This document shows positions 24,510 to 38,072 of a stretch of 64,000 nt of DNA, piece after piece. Location: the NCBI GenBank assembly GCA_002104905.1, contig MCFE01000164.1, positions 83,857 to 147,856 of the forward strand, read 5' to 3'. The position numbers and the translations under genes were made by a program. Origin of the DNA: Basidiobolus meristosporus CBS 931.73 (Eukaryota > Basidiobolomycota > Basidiobolomycetes > Basidiobolales > Basidiobolaceae). The notes beneath the pieces were generated by a model. That model worked only from the letters and a program-made list of their open reading frames with translations. It had not been told where the DNA came from and did not search any database. Within the stretch, counting starts at the first letter, position 1, and each line of letters starts with the position of its first letter.

Positions 24510-27149
24510 GAGATATGCCTGATGGGTAAGTGGAAATGAACGGGCTCCACTAAAAAGCGTTTCAGTCAGGAAGATCACACTACTGAATGGGCCTACGAGA
24601 AAACATGGAGTACAATTAGTAACGCTGCATAATAATGGACTAATATGGAAGGCACGAAATTCGGATCGTTAAGCCGGAGACGCTCATGAACTTTTTTCCA
24701 TTCTTTTTCTTACATCATCGACTTTGCGAGCTTGCATGACCCTATTGCACCCGCTCCCCTACCTCTGCTCACCACCAATGAAGCGCGGGAAATGGTAGGC
24801 AACATGTATCTGGCAGCGGCGAAGCGAAGTGCCGTTGATCAAGAGATCGCAGGTAGGGGCAGCGAGATGGTGTGTCTGCGCATGTGTGGGTGCGGGTGTG
24901 GGTGTCGTTGTGTGCTAGGATTCCCACCAATCTCCAGTCTTTTGATTGTCAAATGGAAACCTTAGCGTGTACGGCTTCGAAATTACGGTGTTGAACTCGA
25001 CTAACCAATCACCCCGTACGCTAAGAAGCTGACCGCTGATTGGATCTGAGCCTATCATCGGAAATCCATTGAGCTTGACCAGGGTCTCCTCTGCCATCCT
25101 AGACACAAAGAGCCGATTGCCAATGGCACGCCAAGTCTAACTGACCCTAACCCTAATCCATTCCCTTTTCGAGCGACCTCCCTTTAGCGTTAAAGCATGG
25201 CAACAATTAAGCCAGTTCGAGCTCAAAGCCTGAATTTCGTCTAACAACCCTCAGTTTGTGTAATGGGTGTGATATGTGCAATATCAGATAGACCAACTTT
25301 TGTAACTTCACGGCCAGGATAAAGCAGTAATCTCCCGGCAGCCGCTTCCAATCAATTCTTGCTGATCACTTATCTCCTGCCTCTCGCAGAGAAAGGGGTT
25401 GCGATGCTAGGCAGGGTAACTACCAAGTAAGCAATGAAAAAGGCCAGCAGAAGCCAGGATTTACCTGCGCTGGATTGGTAGCCACATTTGTGAGCAGAAA
25501 CCTAGAATGGTTGCGCTCATTGAAGACCAATATTCTAATGAAGGCTATTGCCAGCACCTGGTCCCGGTGGGTGCGGATTTCTATTACTCGAAAAGGCCTT
25601 TCGGCCAAGATGCGATTTGGTATCTAATCTGGAGAGGTTGGAATGACATCAAAACCATATGAAAACCTTGAGGGAGGGTGAACGATTCACGAAACAACGA
25701 AACCTGAATCAACCACACGATCCCATCGTGCCTATCATCACCAAACTTGGAGAGGCGATTTTTCCACGTGGACCTTTGCCGATTCCAGGCCAGATCTTCG
25801 ATGATGGAATCGGGTGCCATTGGTGCGGTTAATGCCTGTAAGTGCTGGTGAGCCACATTCCTGTCATGGGCCCAATTCTTGGTCGTGTCATGCATTCCAC
25901 GATCAAAGATTCAAGACAGGGCGATTTTAAAATCACCATTCGATGGCCATCTTACCAGAATGGAGTGATGCTATATGGTTAGTGCGGCTATGAGGAATCC
26001 ATGTTACACGGAGCCACAGTGGTCAGTTGGTCACCCAGGATTTTTTGTAACAGGGCCTTGTTTGGCTGACCAGGTATATGCATGTGTATACTGCTCAAGA
26101 TGATCAAATGTATCTTGTACTTCCATTGCGCATATCGCGGTATCTTGTGCGTAGGTCATCTCTGCATATCAACGTATCAACTATCTGCGACCTCTCAAGC
26201 CTCCCGACATAAGAATGGTAGGTAATATGGCTAGTTTTAGACGCCTCTGGATAGATTCAGCTGTTGGGATTTTGTGTCCTTGGCACATCTCACAGGCTAA
26301 TTATGCCTGACGTGTATGTGGTTCGTTCAACCACAAAGCTGCAAATAATACCTGAACCGGAATACAATCATCATCCATTCAATTCCGTAACTGACTGCCA
26401 TTTGGAGTTATGGCGAGAAGCTGGCATAGTCAGAGTGATTGGCACTTCTGGATCGGGATAGAATCAGCTATAATTAGCATTGGTAGCTTTTCTTGGATCC
26501 ATTCACCATTGTCGCCGAGTGAGTTTGACTTAATTAATCACCAATAAGTCTAATTTGTTTTAGATCTGTTAGCTGGCAGTTGATATCGAGCAAAATCACT
26601 CTATTCCTCAAATAACAGAAATGTTGTCATGGAGACAAACTAATTTCCAACTCCTGAAGTTTGGAACACGAAATCCAAACAAATCCAGTTCAACGGGAGA
26701 TCTTCACGTGTAGCTGGAAAGCGTGGGCTCTTCAGCATCCAATAAACTTTCCTCTTTCCGTACAAGACTGTTGATGACTACGTCTGTCTAAGTGCTGCTA
26801 CTTTGCTCCTACAATTAGAGCACATCAAATCCGTACATTGCTGAACAGACCTAGCTGTTACCTGAAGTATAAAGAATACAATGGCTCAATATAGCACTAG
26901 TCTAATATACTAATGATGCAAATATGTTAGTTTCTTATTGACATCTTATAGATGTATTTTGCATGTGAGCATAGTATTGATAATTGAGGTCATGCTTAAA
27001 ATCTTGATTTCAACAATGTTACAAATATTAGTCCATTTGGTGAAATCTTCTATAAGTTCTATAAGCTTATACTCTGAAAATAGCAAATATTAAGAATTAA
27101 AAGCATGTTTTCAGGGATATTTTGAATTATAGGGATACACCAACAGAAT
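24510..27149. other. intergenic, with one CCCTAACCCTAA site
   Basis: No gene supported over 2.6 kb. CCCTAACCCTAA occurs at 25145-25156, two telomere-type hexamers in the opposite orientation to those at 17733. Confidence 0.4.
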
Positions 27150-27982
27150 GTGCTGTAAGAGCTTTGCAATAATGGAAGTTCTTAGAGGAACAAAGAGTTC
27201 ATGGGGCTTTCACTCAATGATATGTTCAATGCAGAGCTGGTATCAATATTTTGTTGCAAATTTGGTAACTACACATAAATACTCCCCTAGCTTAGTCACT
27301 TAGATTATTACTTACAAATCTCTGAGAAGTCTAACCAAACTGCTTATAAGGAATTACTCATAATATTTACAACTACTCCCGGATACCCTGAGCATGCAAT
27401 TTCTCAAAACTATTTAAGTAGCCACAAGTTTTGCACACACACTCTTAGGATCTTTATGAATGTGTCTTACATGTTTGTTTATCCGTGATCATGTAGAAGT
27501 ATAAATACTATTTTCACATTGATTAAATCATCAGATGAAACCTGTTGCAAAGACTTGTGATTGCACCCTGATATGCACATAACTCAGTTACTTAGATAAC
27601 TACATACAAATATTAGAGAATCCCAACCAAATTTCTTGTTGGGATTTACTCAGAATATATGCACCAAAACATCAGGTACCCAGAACATGAAGTTTGATTA
27701 AGTTGTCTAATCAGCCCCAATGTTTGCACATTATGCTCTTAGTACCTTCCTAAATGTATTCTCCTGGTTTGCTTTGCCAAGGCCCTGAAAAGATATCAAC
27801 TCTACCTTTACATTCAGTAAGTCACAAAGTGAAAACTGCTGTATTATCAGGTTGTCACCTGATATTCAGGCTAACTTAGTCATTACACAAATCTTTTTCT
27901 GTGACTAGCATTCTGTACCTACTGATTTTCTGTTGGGGTATACTTAGAACATCTTCACCAAATTATCCAGTACCTAGATTAT
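27150..27982. repeat. cluster of diverged copia LTR fragments
   Basis: A reverse LTR start (TGCTGTAAGAGC, 27150-27250), then three forward, partly truncated LTRs: about 27253-27543, 27545-27840 and 27841-27982. Each retains the AACTTAGTCACTTAGAT-like and TTGTTGGGATTTACT-like blocks with many differences. Confidence 0.7.
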
Positions 27983-28936
27983 AGCTGTAAGAGTCTTGGA
28001 GATATTGGGAGTTACTGGGAGAGCAAGTGGATTATATGGTTTCTAATTAAAAACTTTAGAATGTAAAAGTAGTAATTATTCTTTACACAGTTTTTGCATA
28101 AAAAGCACATCAAATAGGCCAAGACAGGTCCCAAGAACTTGTGTGAAAAGTCTGGGTCTGTTTTGACAACTTATAAAATTTTCATGTTCTGGGTACCTGA
28201 TACTTAGGTGAAAATATTTTAAGTAAATCCCAACAAGGATTTTGGTCAGTATTCTCTAATATTTGAAGGTAATGATCCAAGTGACTAAGCTTGGTGAGTA
28301 CTTAGTTGAAGTTATAAACTTATCATAACACTCCCACTTAACTAAATGTTCATACTGACTAGTCCTAATTTTGACCTAAGATATTCAAACTTGTCTCCAG
28401 CCAGTGGTTTTGTAAATATGTCTACAATCAACTTGTCTCTAGCTAATGGATTAGTAAATATGTCTACAATCATTTCATCTGTAGGACAGTAAACTTAGCT
28501 AACTATATTACTCTCTACAGCTTCATGTATGAAATGATGTCTAATATTTATGTGCTTGGTACTAGCCTGAAAAGTTGGATTTCCACCTAATAGTATACTC
28601 CTTTGATTATCTTGTAATAATGTGACAGGGGTTTTTGACATAAGCCTAAATTTTTAAAAAGCTTTCTTGAGCACGTTGCTTTTTTTGTAGCTTCACATGC
28701 TGCCATATACTCTGCCTCTGCGGTAGAAAGTGCTATGGTTGGTTGCTTTCTTGAATTCCATGAAATTGCTCCTTGACAGCAAAGCAAGGTGTAGCCTGTG
28801 GTGGATCTTCTGTCTTCTAAATTTTGTCCCCAATCAGCATCAGAGTATCCCACAAGAACTTGTTCCAAGTCCTTATAGGTGTATCTTAAGCAGATATCAG
28901 CAGTTCCTTTTAGGTATTTAAGAATTAGCTTAACTG
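27983..28936 (-). mobile_element. copia fragment: 3' LTR plus RNase H
   Basis: Reverse LTR about 27983-28330, then RNase H remains (28587-28868 with GYSDADWG and STAEAEY). A ~45-bp direct duplication repeats the end of pol around 28388-28475. The fragment stops at 28936, where integrase sequence of another copy begins. Confidence 0.82.
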
Positions 28937-31276
28937 CCCCACTTTTTGGCTAAAATTTTGACTGATATCCAGGCAGTTTCTTGGCATATGCTGTACACCC
29001 AAATATGCTTAGATGTTCTGCACTTGGTCTGTATTCATACCATGCTGCAAATGGAGTAGAATCACAAAGTAATCTTTTATAACTCCTATATTTAAGGTAT
29101 GCAGCAGCAGCAACTGATTCCACCCAAAAATCAGTGGATGATTTTTTATCAGGATCATAGATCTTGCCATATCAATTATTGATCTATTTGCACATTCAGC
29201 TACTCCATCTTGCTGCGGGGAGTATGGTACAGTAGTATCTTGCTTTATCCCATGAATTTTGCAGAAGTGGATGAAGTGTGTTGAGGCATATTCTCCACCA
29301 TTGTCAGAGTGTATTTTCTTGATTTTTTCACCTGTTTCTCCCTCAAAAATGGCATTAAACTCCCAGAACTTAGACAGAGCTTCTTCTTTTCTCTCCATGA
29401 AGTAAACCCATGTGTATCTTGCATAATCATCAATAAAGGTGATTAAAAACTTCATCCTGCCTAAGAATAAATTTTGCATGGGTTCACACAGATCTGAGTG
29501 AATTTGATCTAATTTTTTCTTGCTTTTGACTAACCCAGAGCTCTTGAACAGTTGTCTGGCTTGTTTCCCATATATGCAGGCTTCACAGTGCTCCAAACTA
29601 GCTGGGGGATTAATTTTTACTCCAGAAATTAGCTAATCTTTGATCATTTTGCACAAATAATCAAAATTGATGTGCCCAAATCTCCTGTGCCAAAGCATTG
29701 GTGTTTCTTCATTTAAGTAGCCTATACTGGCTTCCAAATATGATGGAATATAAGTCAACTTGTATAGATTCTGATCTCTGATGCCCAAAGCAATATGTGC
29801 ATCATTTTGATCAGTGTTCTTGCATCCAGAATTGTCAAAGCTGAAACTGAGTCCTTCTGCTGTGGCCTTGCTTACAGATAGTAGGTTCTTAACTATTTCT
29901 GGCACATAGAGTACTTCTTTAAAGGTCAGTTTATGGCTTCCTTCACTGCTTCTAAGGTTTACTTGGATAGTTCCTTCTCCCATTACATCAGGTGTTTTAT
30001 TGTCACGCATAAAAAACTTCTTGATTGGATTTTCTTGATATTAGGTAAAAAGTTCTTTTTGGAGTGTAAAGTGTTCTGATGCTCCAGAGTTAATATACCA
30101 TATCTGAGAACCCTTGTTTGTGGTCATATTTAGAGCAGATATGAATAGTCCATCTTCAGCTGTTGCAGCATTTCCATATTCAGGCTTCTTTTGAGGATTA
30201 TCTCTCTTTTTGAATCACCGGTCTGATGTGTGTCCTGTCCCTTTGCAGTAGTTGCAACACAGGTTGCTATTGCCTTTGTAAGGCCTTGGGTACCTCCTTT
30301 GTTGGTTATCATTGCTTATTAAAGCATTTTCTTATTCCTTCTTATTGGTGCTTCATTTGCTGAATTCTCATCCAGGAGCCTTCCATATATGCAATTTAAT
30401 GTCAAATCTTCAGTTCTGAGCTCTAGGGCTGATACTAGGCCCTAAAACTAGTCTGTCAGGCTATTCAGGATGGTTACTATCACATCCACATCAGTAGTTG
30501 GTACACCCACAGATTCCATCTCAGCTACCAGCAGGGTAATTCTGTTAATTAGATTTTTCATTTGTTCTCCTGGCTGCATCTTTGTAGTAAAGATTTTTTG
30601 TCTCAGATACATTTTCTTAGCAGCTGAACATGACTGGTAGGTGTCTTCTAATGCCTTCTAGGCATTCTTTGCTGTTTTTGCTCTAGAGCATTGAATTAGT
30701 AATTTGTCTTTAACATTAAGGCAATACAGTTAAAGACCCTTTGTTCTTTCTACTGGTACTTTGAGGCTTCCTGTCCCATGTTGTCAGGAGGGCATTCTTC
30801 TCCCATGACAATATCCCAAAGGCCTCTTTCTTGTAGCAGCATCTTCATCCTCACCCTCCACACTTGGTGGTTAAATTCATGCAACTTTTCAGCAGAGGGA
30901 AAAATTCCAGTAAGAGCAGTAGTAGATATTACAGAGAGTGCCAGCTTGGGGCTCATAGCCTGTTGTAAGAGTCCTGGATATATTGGAAGTGATTGGGAGG
31001 ACAAGTAGATGATGTTGTCTTAACTGAATGATTTATTGAATGAAAAAGTAGTATTTTTACTTTTACCTGGTCTTGGCATTACAATCACATAGAATAGGTT
31101 AAGAAAGATCCCAAGAGCATGTGTGCAAAGTTTGGGGCTGTTTGGAAAACTTCGAGAATTTGCATGCACTGGATATCTGATATATTAGTGAAGATATTCT
31201 AAGTAAATCCAAACAACAAATTTGGTCAGTATTCTCTAGGATTTGAAGGTAATGATATAAGCAACCAAGTTAGGTG
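28937..31276 (-). mobile_element. copia fragment: integrase, protease, gag, truncated 5' LTR
   Basis: Integrase core 29009-29596 (SDNGGEY, CEACIYGKQ), gag-pre-integrase 29633-30010, gag 30130-30956. The primer-site complement (30948-30960) carries one change, GGGCTCATAGCC. The LTR from 30961 is cut at 31276 by the next element. Reverse transcriptase and RNase H are missing from this copy. Confidence 0.85.
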
Positions 31277-34200
31277 TGTTGTAAGAGTCTTGGAGATATT
31301 GGAAGTGATTTGGAGAACAAGTAGACTATGTGGTTTTCACTTAATGATTGATTGAATGTAAAAGTAGTATTTATACTTTTACCTGGTCTTTGCATTACAA
31401 ACACGTAGAATAGGGTAAGGAAGGTCCCAAGAACATGTGTGCAAAGCTTGGGGCTGTTTGGACAACTTTGAGAATTTTCATGTTCTGGGTACCTGGTATT
31501 TTGGTGAAAATATTCTCAGTAAATCCCAACAAGGAATTTGGTCAGTATTCTCTAGGATTTGAAGGTAATGATCTAAGTGACTAAGTTAGGTGAATATTTA
31601 GGTGGAAATACAAACTTTTACAACACTCCCACTCAGCTAAATGTTCATACTGACTGGTCCTAAATTTGACCTAAGATATTCAAGCTTGTCTCTAGCTAAT
31701 GGTTTGGTAAATATGTCTGCAATCATTTCATCTGTAGGACAGTAAACTAAGCCAACTAAGTTATTCTCTATAGCTTCACATATGAAATGATATCTAATAT
31801 CTATGTGCTTAGTTCTAGCATGAAAAGTTGGATTTCTACCCAATTGTATACATCCTTGATTATCTTGAAATAAAGTAATAGGCGTTTTTTGACATTGGCC
31901 TGAGTCTGTAAGAAGTTTTCTTGAGCACATTGCTTCTTTTGTAGCTTCACAGGCTGCTATATACTCTGCCTCTGTGGTGGAAAGTGCTACAGTTGGTTGC
32001 TTTCTTGAATTCCATGAAATAGCTCCTTGACAGTAAAGAAAGGTGTATCTAAGTTCTCCTAGATTGGACATCTTGAATTCCTTAGATAGGCGGGATTTAG
32101 TCTCTTCCAATGTTTCTAGGTTATTGGTAGCTATAATAAGATCATCCACATATAGAGCTAATAGAACTGGATTTGCTCTATCTGGCTTCTAATATATGCT
32201 ACAGTCAGCATTACTCCTTTTGAAACTCAAAGATTCCAAAAAAGAAGCTATCTTGCAATTCCAGAGTCTTGGTGATTGTTTGAGACCATATAGTGACTTT
32301 TAAAGCTTGCAGACCAAATGGGGTTTATCTTGGTCAACAAACCCATCAGGCTGGTCCATATACACGTCCTCATCAAGTTCTCCATTCAAAAATGCAGTTT
32401 TTACATCCATTTGATGAATAAAAAACTTAGCTTGCTGCAATAGCCAATATTAATCTGATGGAATTAAACTTGGCTACCGGTGCAAAGGTCTCAGTATAGT
32501 CAAGTCCTTTTGTTTGAGAGTATCCTTTGGCTACAAGTCTTGCTTTGTATCTTTCAATTGTACCATCAGCCTTGTATTTTGTCTTGAAGACCCATCTGCA
32601 TCCAATTGATTTTCGGTTGATTGGTAATTTGACTAAGTCCCAAGTTTGATTTTCCATCAGTGCCTGATATTCCTCAGTCATTGCAGATCTCCAAAACTTT
32701 GCCTGAGGGCTATTTAGGGCCTCTTTTACAGTCAGGGGCTCATCAATATGGACTGAATAGGCATAGGCTAAGTTTGTACCCTCATTGATATAGTAATTAG
32801 GGCTATTTCTTGTCCAATTGGATCTCCAGGCATTTGATAATGGAATGATCACTTCTGGGATATTCCTGGGCACTGATTCTGGCTGAACCATGGTGGTAGA
32901 GTCCTCTGGAGTGACAAAATTTTCATTGTTTTGCTCTGATTCAATCCTGACAATTGGTGGACTTGAGATCAAATTTTGTCATCATCTGATGTCATTTTTT
33001 GTGAAAATTTTGAATTTTCATCAAACAGCACAACCCTGGACTTTATTAGCTTCTTTGCTTTGGCATTGTAGAGTCCGTATGCCTTACTCTCATTGCAGTA
33101 GCCCAAACATATGCATTTTACTCTTTTTGGCTAAAATTTTGACTGATTTCCGGCCAGTTTTTTGGCATATGCTGTACACCCAAATATTCTTAGATGTTCT
33201 GCACTTGGTTGTACCCATACCATGCTCCAAATGGAGTAGAATCACAAAGTATTCTGTTATAACTCCTATTTCTAAGGTATACAGCAGTGGCAACTGATTC
33301 TGCCCAAAATTTAGTGGATGATTTTTGATCATGGATCATAGATCTTGCCATATCAATTATTGATCTGTTACCATGTTCTGCTACTCAATTTTGCTGTGGG
33401 GAGTATGGTACAGTAGTCTCTTGCTTTATCCCATGAATTTTGCAGAAGTGGATGAAGAGTTTTGAGGTATATTCTCCAACATTGATAGAGCGTATTTTCT
33501 TGACTTTTTCACCAGTTTCTCTCTCCACCATGGCTTTAAACTCCCTGAACTTAGACAGAGCTTCTTCCTTTCTCTGCATGCAGTAGACCCATGTGTATCT
33601 TGTATAATCATCAATAAAAGTGATTAAATACTTCATCCTGGCTAAGGATAAATTTTGCATAGGTCCACACAGATTTGAGTGAATTAGATCTAATTTTTGC
33701 TTAGTTTTGATTTACCCAAAGCTCTTGAACAGTTGTCTGGCTTGTTTCCCATATATGCAGGCTTCTCAGTGCTCCAAATTAGCTGGGGGATCAATTTTCA
33801 CTCCAGAAATTAGCTGATTTTGATCATTTTACGCAAATGATCAAAATTGATGTGTCCAAATCTCCTGTACCAAAGCATTGGTGTTGCTTCATTTAAGTTA
33901 CTTATATTGGATTCCAGATATGATGGAATATAAGTCAACTTGTATAGATTCTGATCTCTGATGCCCAAAGCAATATGGGCACCATTTTGATCAGTGATCC
34001 TGCATCCAGAATTGTCAAAACTGAAACTGAGTCCTTCTGCTGTAGCCTTACTTACAGAGAGTAGGTTCTTGGCTATTTCTGGTACATAGAGTACTTCTTT
34101 AAGGGTCAGTCTATGGCTTCCTTCACTGCTTCTAAGGTTTACATGGATAGTTCCTGCTCCTGCTGCATCAAGTGTTCTATTGTCACCCATGAAGACCTTC

Positions 34201-35490
34201 TTAACTGGAATTTCTTGATATTGGGTAAAAAGTTCTTTTTGGTGTGTAAAGTGTGAGATGCTCCAGAGTCAATATAACATGTCTGAGAATCCTTGTTTGT
34301 GGTCATATTTAGTGCAGATATGAATAGTCTATCTTCAGTTGTTGCAGCATATCCACATTCAGGCTTCTTTTGCTCATAATCTCTCTTTTTGCGACACCGG
34401 TCTGATGTGCGTCCTTTCCTGTTGCAGTAGTTGCAACACAGGTTGCTGTTGCCTTTGCAGGGTCTTGGATACCTCCTTTGCTGGTTATCATTGCTTATTG
34501 AAGCATTTTCTTTTTCCTTCTTATTGGTGCTTGATTTTCTTAATTCTTCATCCAGGAGCCTTCCATATACATAATTTAAGGTCAAATCTTCAGTTCTGGA
34601 CTCTAGGGCTGATACAAGGCCCTGAAACTTATCTGTCAGGCTATTCAGGATGGTAACTATCACATCCTCATCAGTAGTTGGTACACCTGCAGATTCCATC
34701 TCATCTACCAGCAGGGTAATTCTGTTAATTAGATTTTTCATTTCTTCTCCAGGCAGCATCTTTGTAGTAAAGAATTTTTGTCTTAGATACATTTTCTTAG
34801 CAGCTGAACATGACTGGTAGGTGTCTTCTAATGCCTTCCAGGCATTCTTTGCTGTTTTTGCTCTTGAGCATTGAATTAGCAATTTGTCTTCAACATTAAG
34901 GCAAATGCAGTTAAAGGCACTTTGTTCTTTCTTCAGGTACTTTAAGGCTTCCTCTCCCACGTTTTTAGGAGGGCATTCTTCTCCCATGACAATATCCCAA
35001 AGGCCTCTTTCTTGTAGCAGCATCTTCATCTTCACCTTCCACACTTGGTAGTTATATCCATCCAACTTTTCAGCAGAGGGAAAAATTCTAGTAATAGCAG
35101 TAGTAGACATTGCAGAGAGTGGCAGCTTAGGGCTCATAACCTGCTGTAAGAGTCTTGGAGATATTGGAAGTGATTGGCAGGACAAGTAGGTTATGTGATT
35201 TTCACTTAATGATTTGTTGAATGTAAAAGTAGTATTTATACTATTACCTGGTCTTGGCATTACAGACACGTAGAATAGGTTAAGGGAGGTCCCAAGAACA
35301 TGTGTGCAAAGTTTGGGGCTGTTTGGACAACTTTGAGAATTTTGATGTTCTGGGTACCTGGTATTTTGGTGAAAATATTCTAAGTAAATCCCAACAAAGA
35401 ATTTGGTCAGTATTCTCTAGGATTTGAGGGTAATGATCTAAATGACTAAGTTAGGTGAGTATTTAGGTGGAATTACAAACTTTTACAACA
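31277..35490 (-). mobile_element. copia element with both LTRs, internally deleted
   Basis: 3' LTR 31277-31625 and 5' LTR 35142-35490, both 349 bp, enclose gag-pol in reverse. At 4214 bp it is about 470 bp shorter than the full copy because reverse transcriptase and RNase H are joined across a deletion near 32049. The outer five bases (AGGTG and TTATT) differ, so no target duplication survives. Confidence 0.9.
31637..35138 (-). pseudogene. copia gag-pol remains, internally deleted copy
   Basis: Gag is the longest intact piece (34139-35269 frame, MSPKL start, zinc knuckle CNYCNRKGRTSDRC with Arg in place of the His). Protease DSGASH lies at its end. Integrase fragments 33090-33660 have SINVGEY in place of SDNGGEY, losing the second catalytic Asp. 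Reverse transcriptase N-terminal part is 32427-32972. The 31637-32149 frame fuses the tail of the YVDD region (MDDLIIA) directly to RNase H. Not functional. Confidence 0.87.
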
Positions 35491-36803
35491 TTATTGTCAC
35501 CCATAAAAAACTTCTTGATTGGATTTTCTTAATATTGGGTAAAAAGTTCTTTTTGGTGTGTAAAGTGTGAGATGCTCCAGAGTCAATATAACATGTCTGA
35601 GAATCCTTGTTTGTGGTCATATTTAGTGCAGATATGAGTAGTCTATCTTCAGTTATTGCAGCATTTCCATATTCAGGCTTCTTTTGCTGATTATCTCTCT
35701 TTTTGAGACACCGGTCTGATGTGTGTCCTGTCCTTTTGCAATTGTTGCAAAACAGGTTGCTGTTGCCTTTTTATGGTCTTGGGTACTTCCTTTGCTGGTT
35801 ATCATTACTTATTAAAGCATTTTCTTTTTCCTTCTTATTGGCACTTAATTTTCTTAATCCTTCATCCAGGAGCTTTTCATATATGTAATTTAAGGTCAAA
35901 TCTTCAGTTCTGGACTCCAGGGCTGATACAAGGCCCTAGACCTTATCTGTCAGGCTATTCAGAACTGTTACTGTCACATCCTCATCAGTAGTTGGTACAC
36001 CCACAGATTCCATCTTATCTACTAGCAGGGTAATTCTATTAATTATATTTTTCATTTGTTCTGCTGGCTGCATCTTTGTAGTAAAGAATTTTTGTCTCAG
36101 ATACTTTTTTTTGTGGCTGAAAATGGCTGGTTGGTGTCTTCTAATGCCTTCCAGGCATCCTTTGCCATTTTTGCTCTTGAGCATTGGATTAGCAGTTTGT
36201 CTTTAACATTAAGGCAAATGCAGTTAAAGGCACTTTATTCTTTCTTCTGGTACTTCAAGGCTTCCTCTCCCTCATTTTTAGGAAGGCATTCTTCTCCCAC
36301 AACAGTATCCCAAAGGCCTCTTTCTTGTAGCAACATCTTCATCTTCACCTTCCACACTTGGTAGTTAGATCCATCTAACTTCTCAGTAGAGGGAAAAGTT
36401 CCAGTTAGAGCAGTAGTATACATTGTAGAGAGCAGCAGCTTGGGGCTCATAACCTGCTGTAAGAGTCTTGGAGATATTGGAAGTGATTGGGAGGACAAGT
36501 ATATTATGTGGTTTTCACTTCATTATTTATTGAATGTAAAAGTAGTAATTGTACTTTTACAGGGTCTTAGCATTACAAACATGTAGAATAGGTTAAGGAA
36601 AGTCCCAAGAACATGTGTGCAAAGTTTGTGGCTGTTTGGATAATTTTGACAATTTTCATGCTCTGGGTTTCAGATATATTGATGAAAATATTCTAAGTAA
36701 ATCCCAACAAGGAATTTGGTCAGTGTTTTCTAGGATTTGAAGGTAACAATCCAAGTGACCAATTTATGTGAGTATTTAGGTGGAATCACAAGTTTTTACA
36801 ATA
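35491..36803 (-). mobile_element. copia fragment D: gag plus complete 5' LTR
   Basis: Starts abruptly in the protease region next to the LTR end at 35490, continues through gag (35936-36498) to the primer-site complement at 36442-36454 and a 349-bp LTR (36455-36803). The LTR end then joins reverse transcriptase sequence on the opposite strand. Confidence 0.83.
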
Positions 36804-37357
36804 ATTATTATAGCCATCAATAACCTAGAAACATTGGAAGAGACTAATTCCAGCCTATCCAAAGAGTTCAAGATGTTGAATCTAGGAGCACTCAGTAACT
36901 ACCTGGGGATAAAGTCCTCCATAGACAGAAGTACCCAGACTAACACCCTAAGCCAATTCAAGATATACTAAAGCAGTACTAAATGGAACACTGTAAACTA
37001 GCAGCTACACCAATGGAGACAAACCTTGACTTAGTCAAAACTCAACAAAGTCAAGAGAGCTTAGGGCCATCTGAGAGCCCTGAGCTTCCTTATCAATCTA
37101 TGATCAGTAGTGTTACAAGAAGATCAAAGTTGTATACAACTAGGTAGTAATCCAACTTTTCATGCTAGAACTAAACACACATATATTATAAACCATTTCA
37201 TATGTAAAGCTATAGAGAATAACTTGGTTAACTTAGCTTACTGTTCTACAGATGAAATGATTGCAGTTATATTCACCAAACCATTAACTAGAGACAAGTC
37301 TGAATATCTTAGGTTGAAATTAGGACTAGTCAGTATGAGCATTTAGTTGAGTGAGAG
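36804..37357 (+). mobile_element. copia fragment: reverse transcriptase to RNase H end
   Basis: Begins at TTATTATAGCC, just after the YVDD codons, and continues to a degenerate end of pol (37110-37346). It lacks a ~430-bp middle part. Purine tract GAGTGAGAG precedes an LTR at 37358. Confidence 0.78.
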
Positions 37358-38072
37358 AGTTGTAAAAATTTGTAATTCTACCAAAATCCTCCCCTGACTT
37401 AGTCACTTAGATCATTGCCTTCAAATCCTAGAGAATACCTACCAAATTCCTTGTTGGGATTTACTTAGAATATTTTCACCAAAATACCAGGTACCCAGAA
37501 CATGAGAATTCTCAAAGTTGTCCAAACAGCCCCAAACTTTGCACACATGTTCTTGGGACCTTCCTTAACCTATTCTACGTGTCTGTAATGCCAACCACAC
37601 AATCTACTTGTTCTCTCAGTCACTTCCAATATTTTCAAGACTCTTACAACAATATTCACCTAACTTGGTTGCTTATATTACTACCTTCAAATCCTAGAGA
37701 ATACCTACCAAATTCCTTGTTGGGATTTACTTAGAATATTTTCACCAAAATACCAGGTACCCAGAGCATGAAAATTCTCAAAGTTGTCCAAACAGCTCCA
37801 AGCCTTGCACACATTTTCTTGGGACCTTCCAAAACCTATTCTATGCATTTGTTATGCCAAAACCATGTAAAAGTATAGATACTACCTTTACATTCAATAA
37901 ATCATCAGGTGAAAACCACATAACCTACTTGTCCTCCCAATCACTTCCAATATCTCCAAGACTCTTACAACAATATTGATACAACTTTTACATTCAGTGA
38001 GTCATTAATTGAAAGCCATATAATCTATTTGCTTTCCCGGTCACTTCCAATACCTTCAAGACTCTTACAACA
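37358..38072 (+). repeat. three successive copia LTR remnants
   Basis: LTR 37358-37651 with a ~55-bp internal deletion, then two 5'-truncated LTRs, 37652-37972 and 37973-38072. All end in CTCTTACAACA. The pattern fits repeated unequal recombination between LTRs. Confidence 0.8.
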
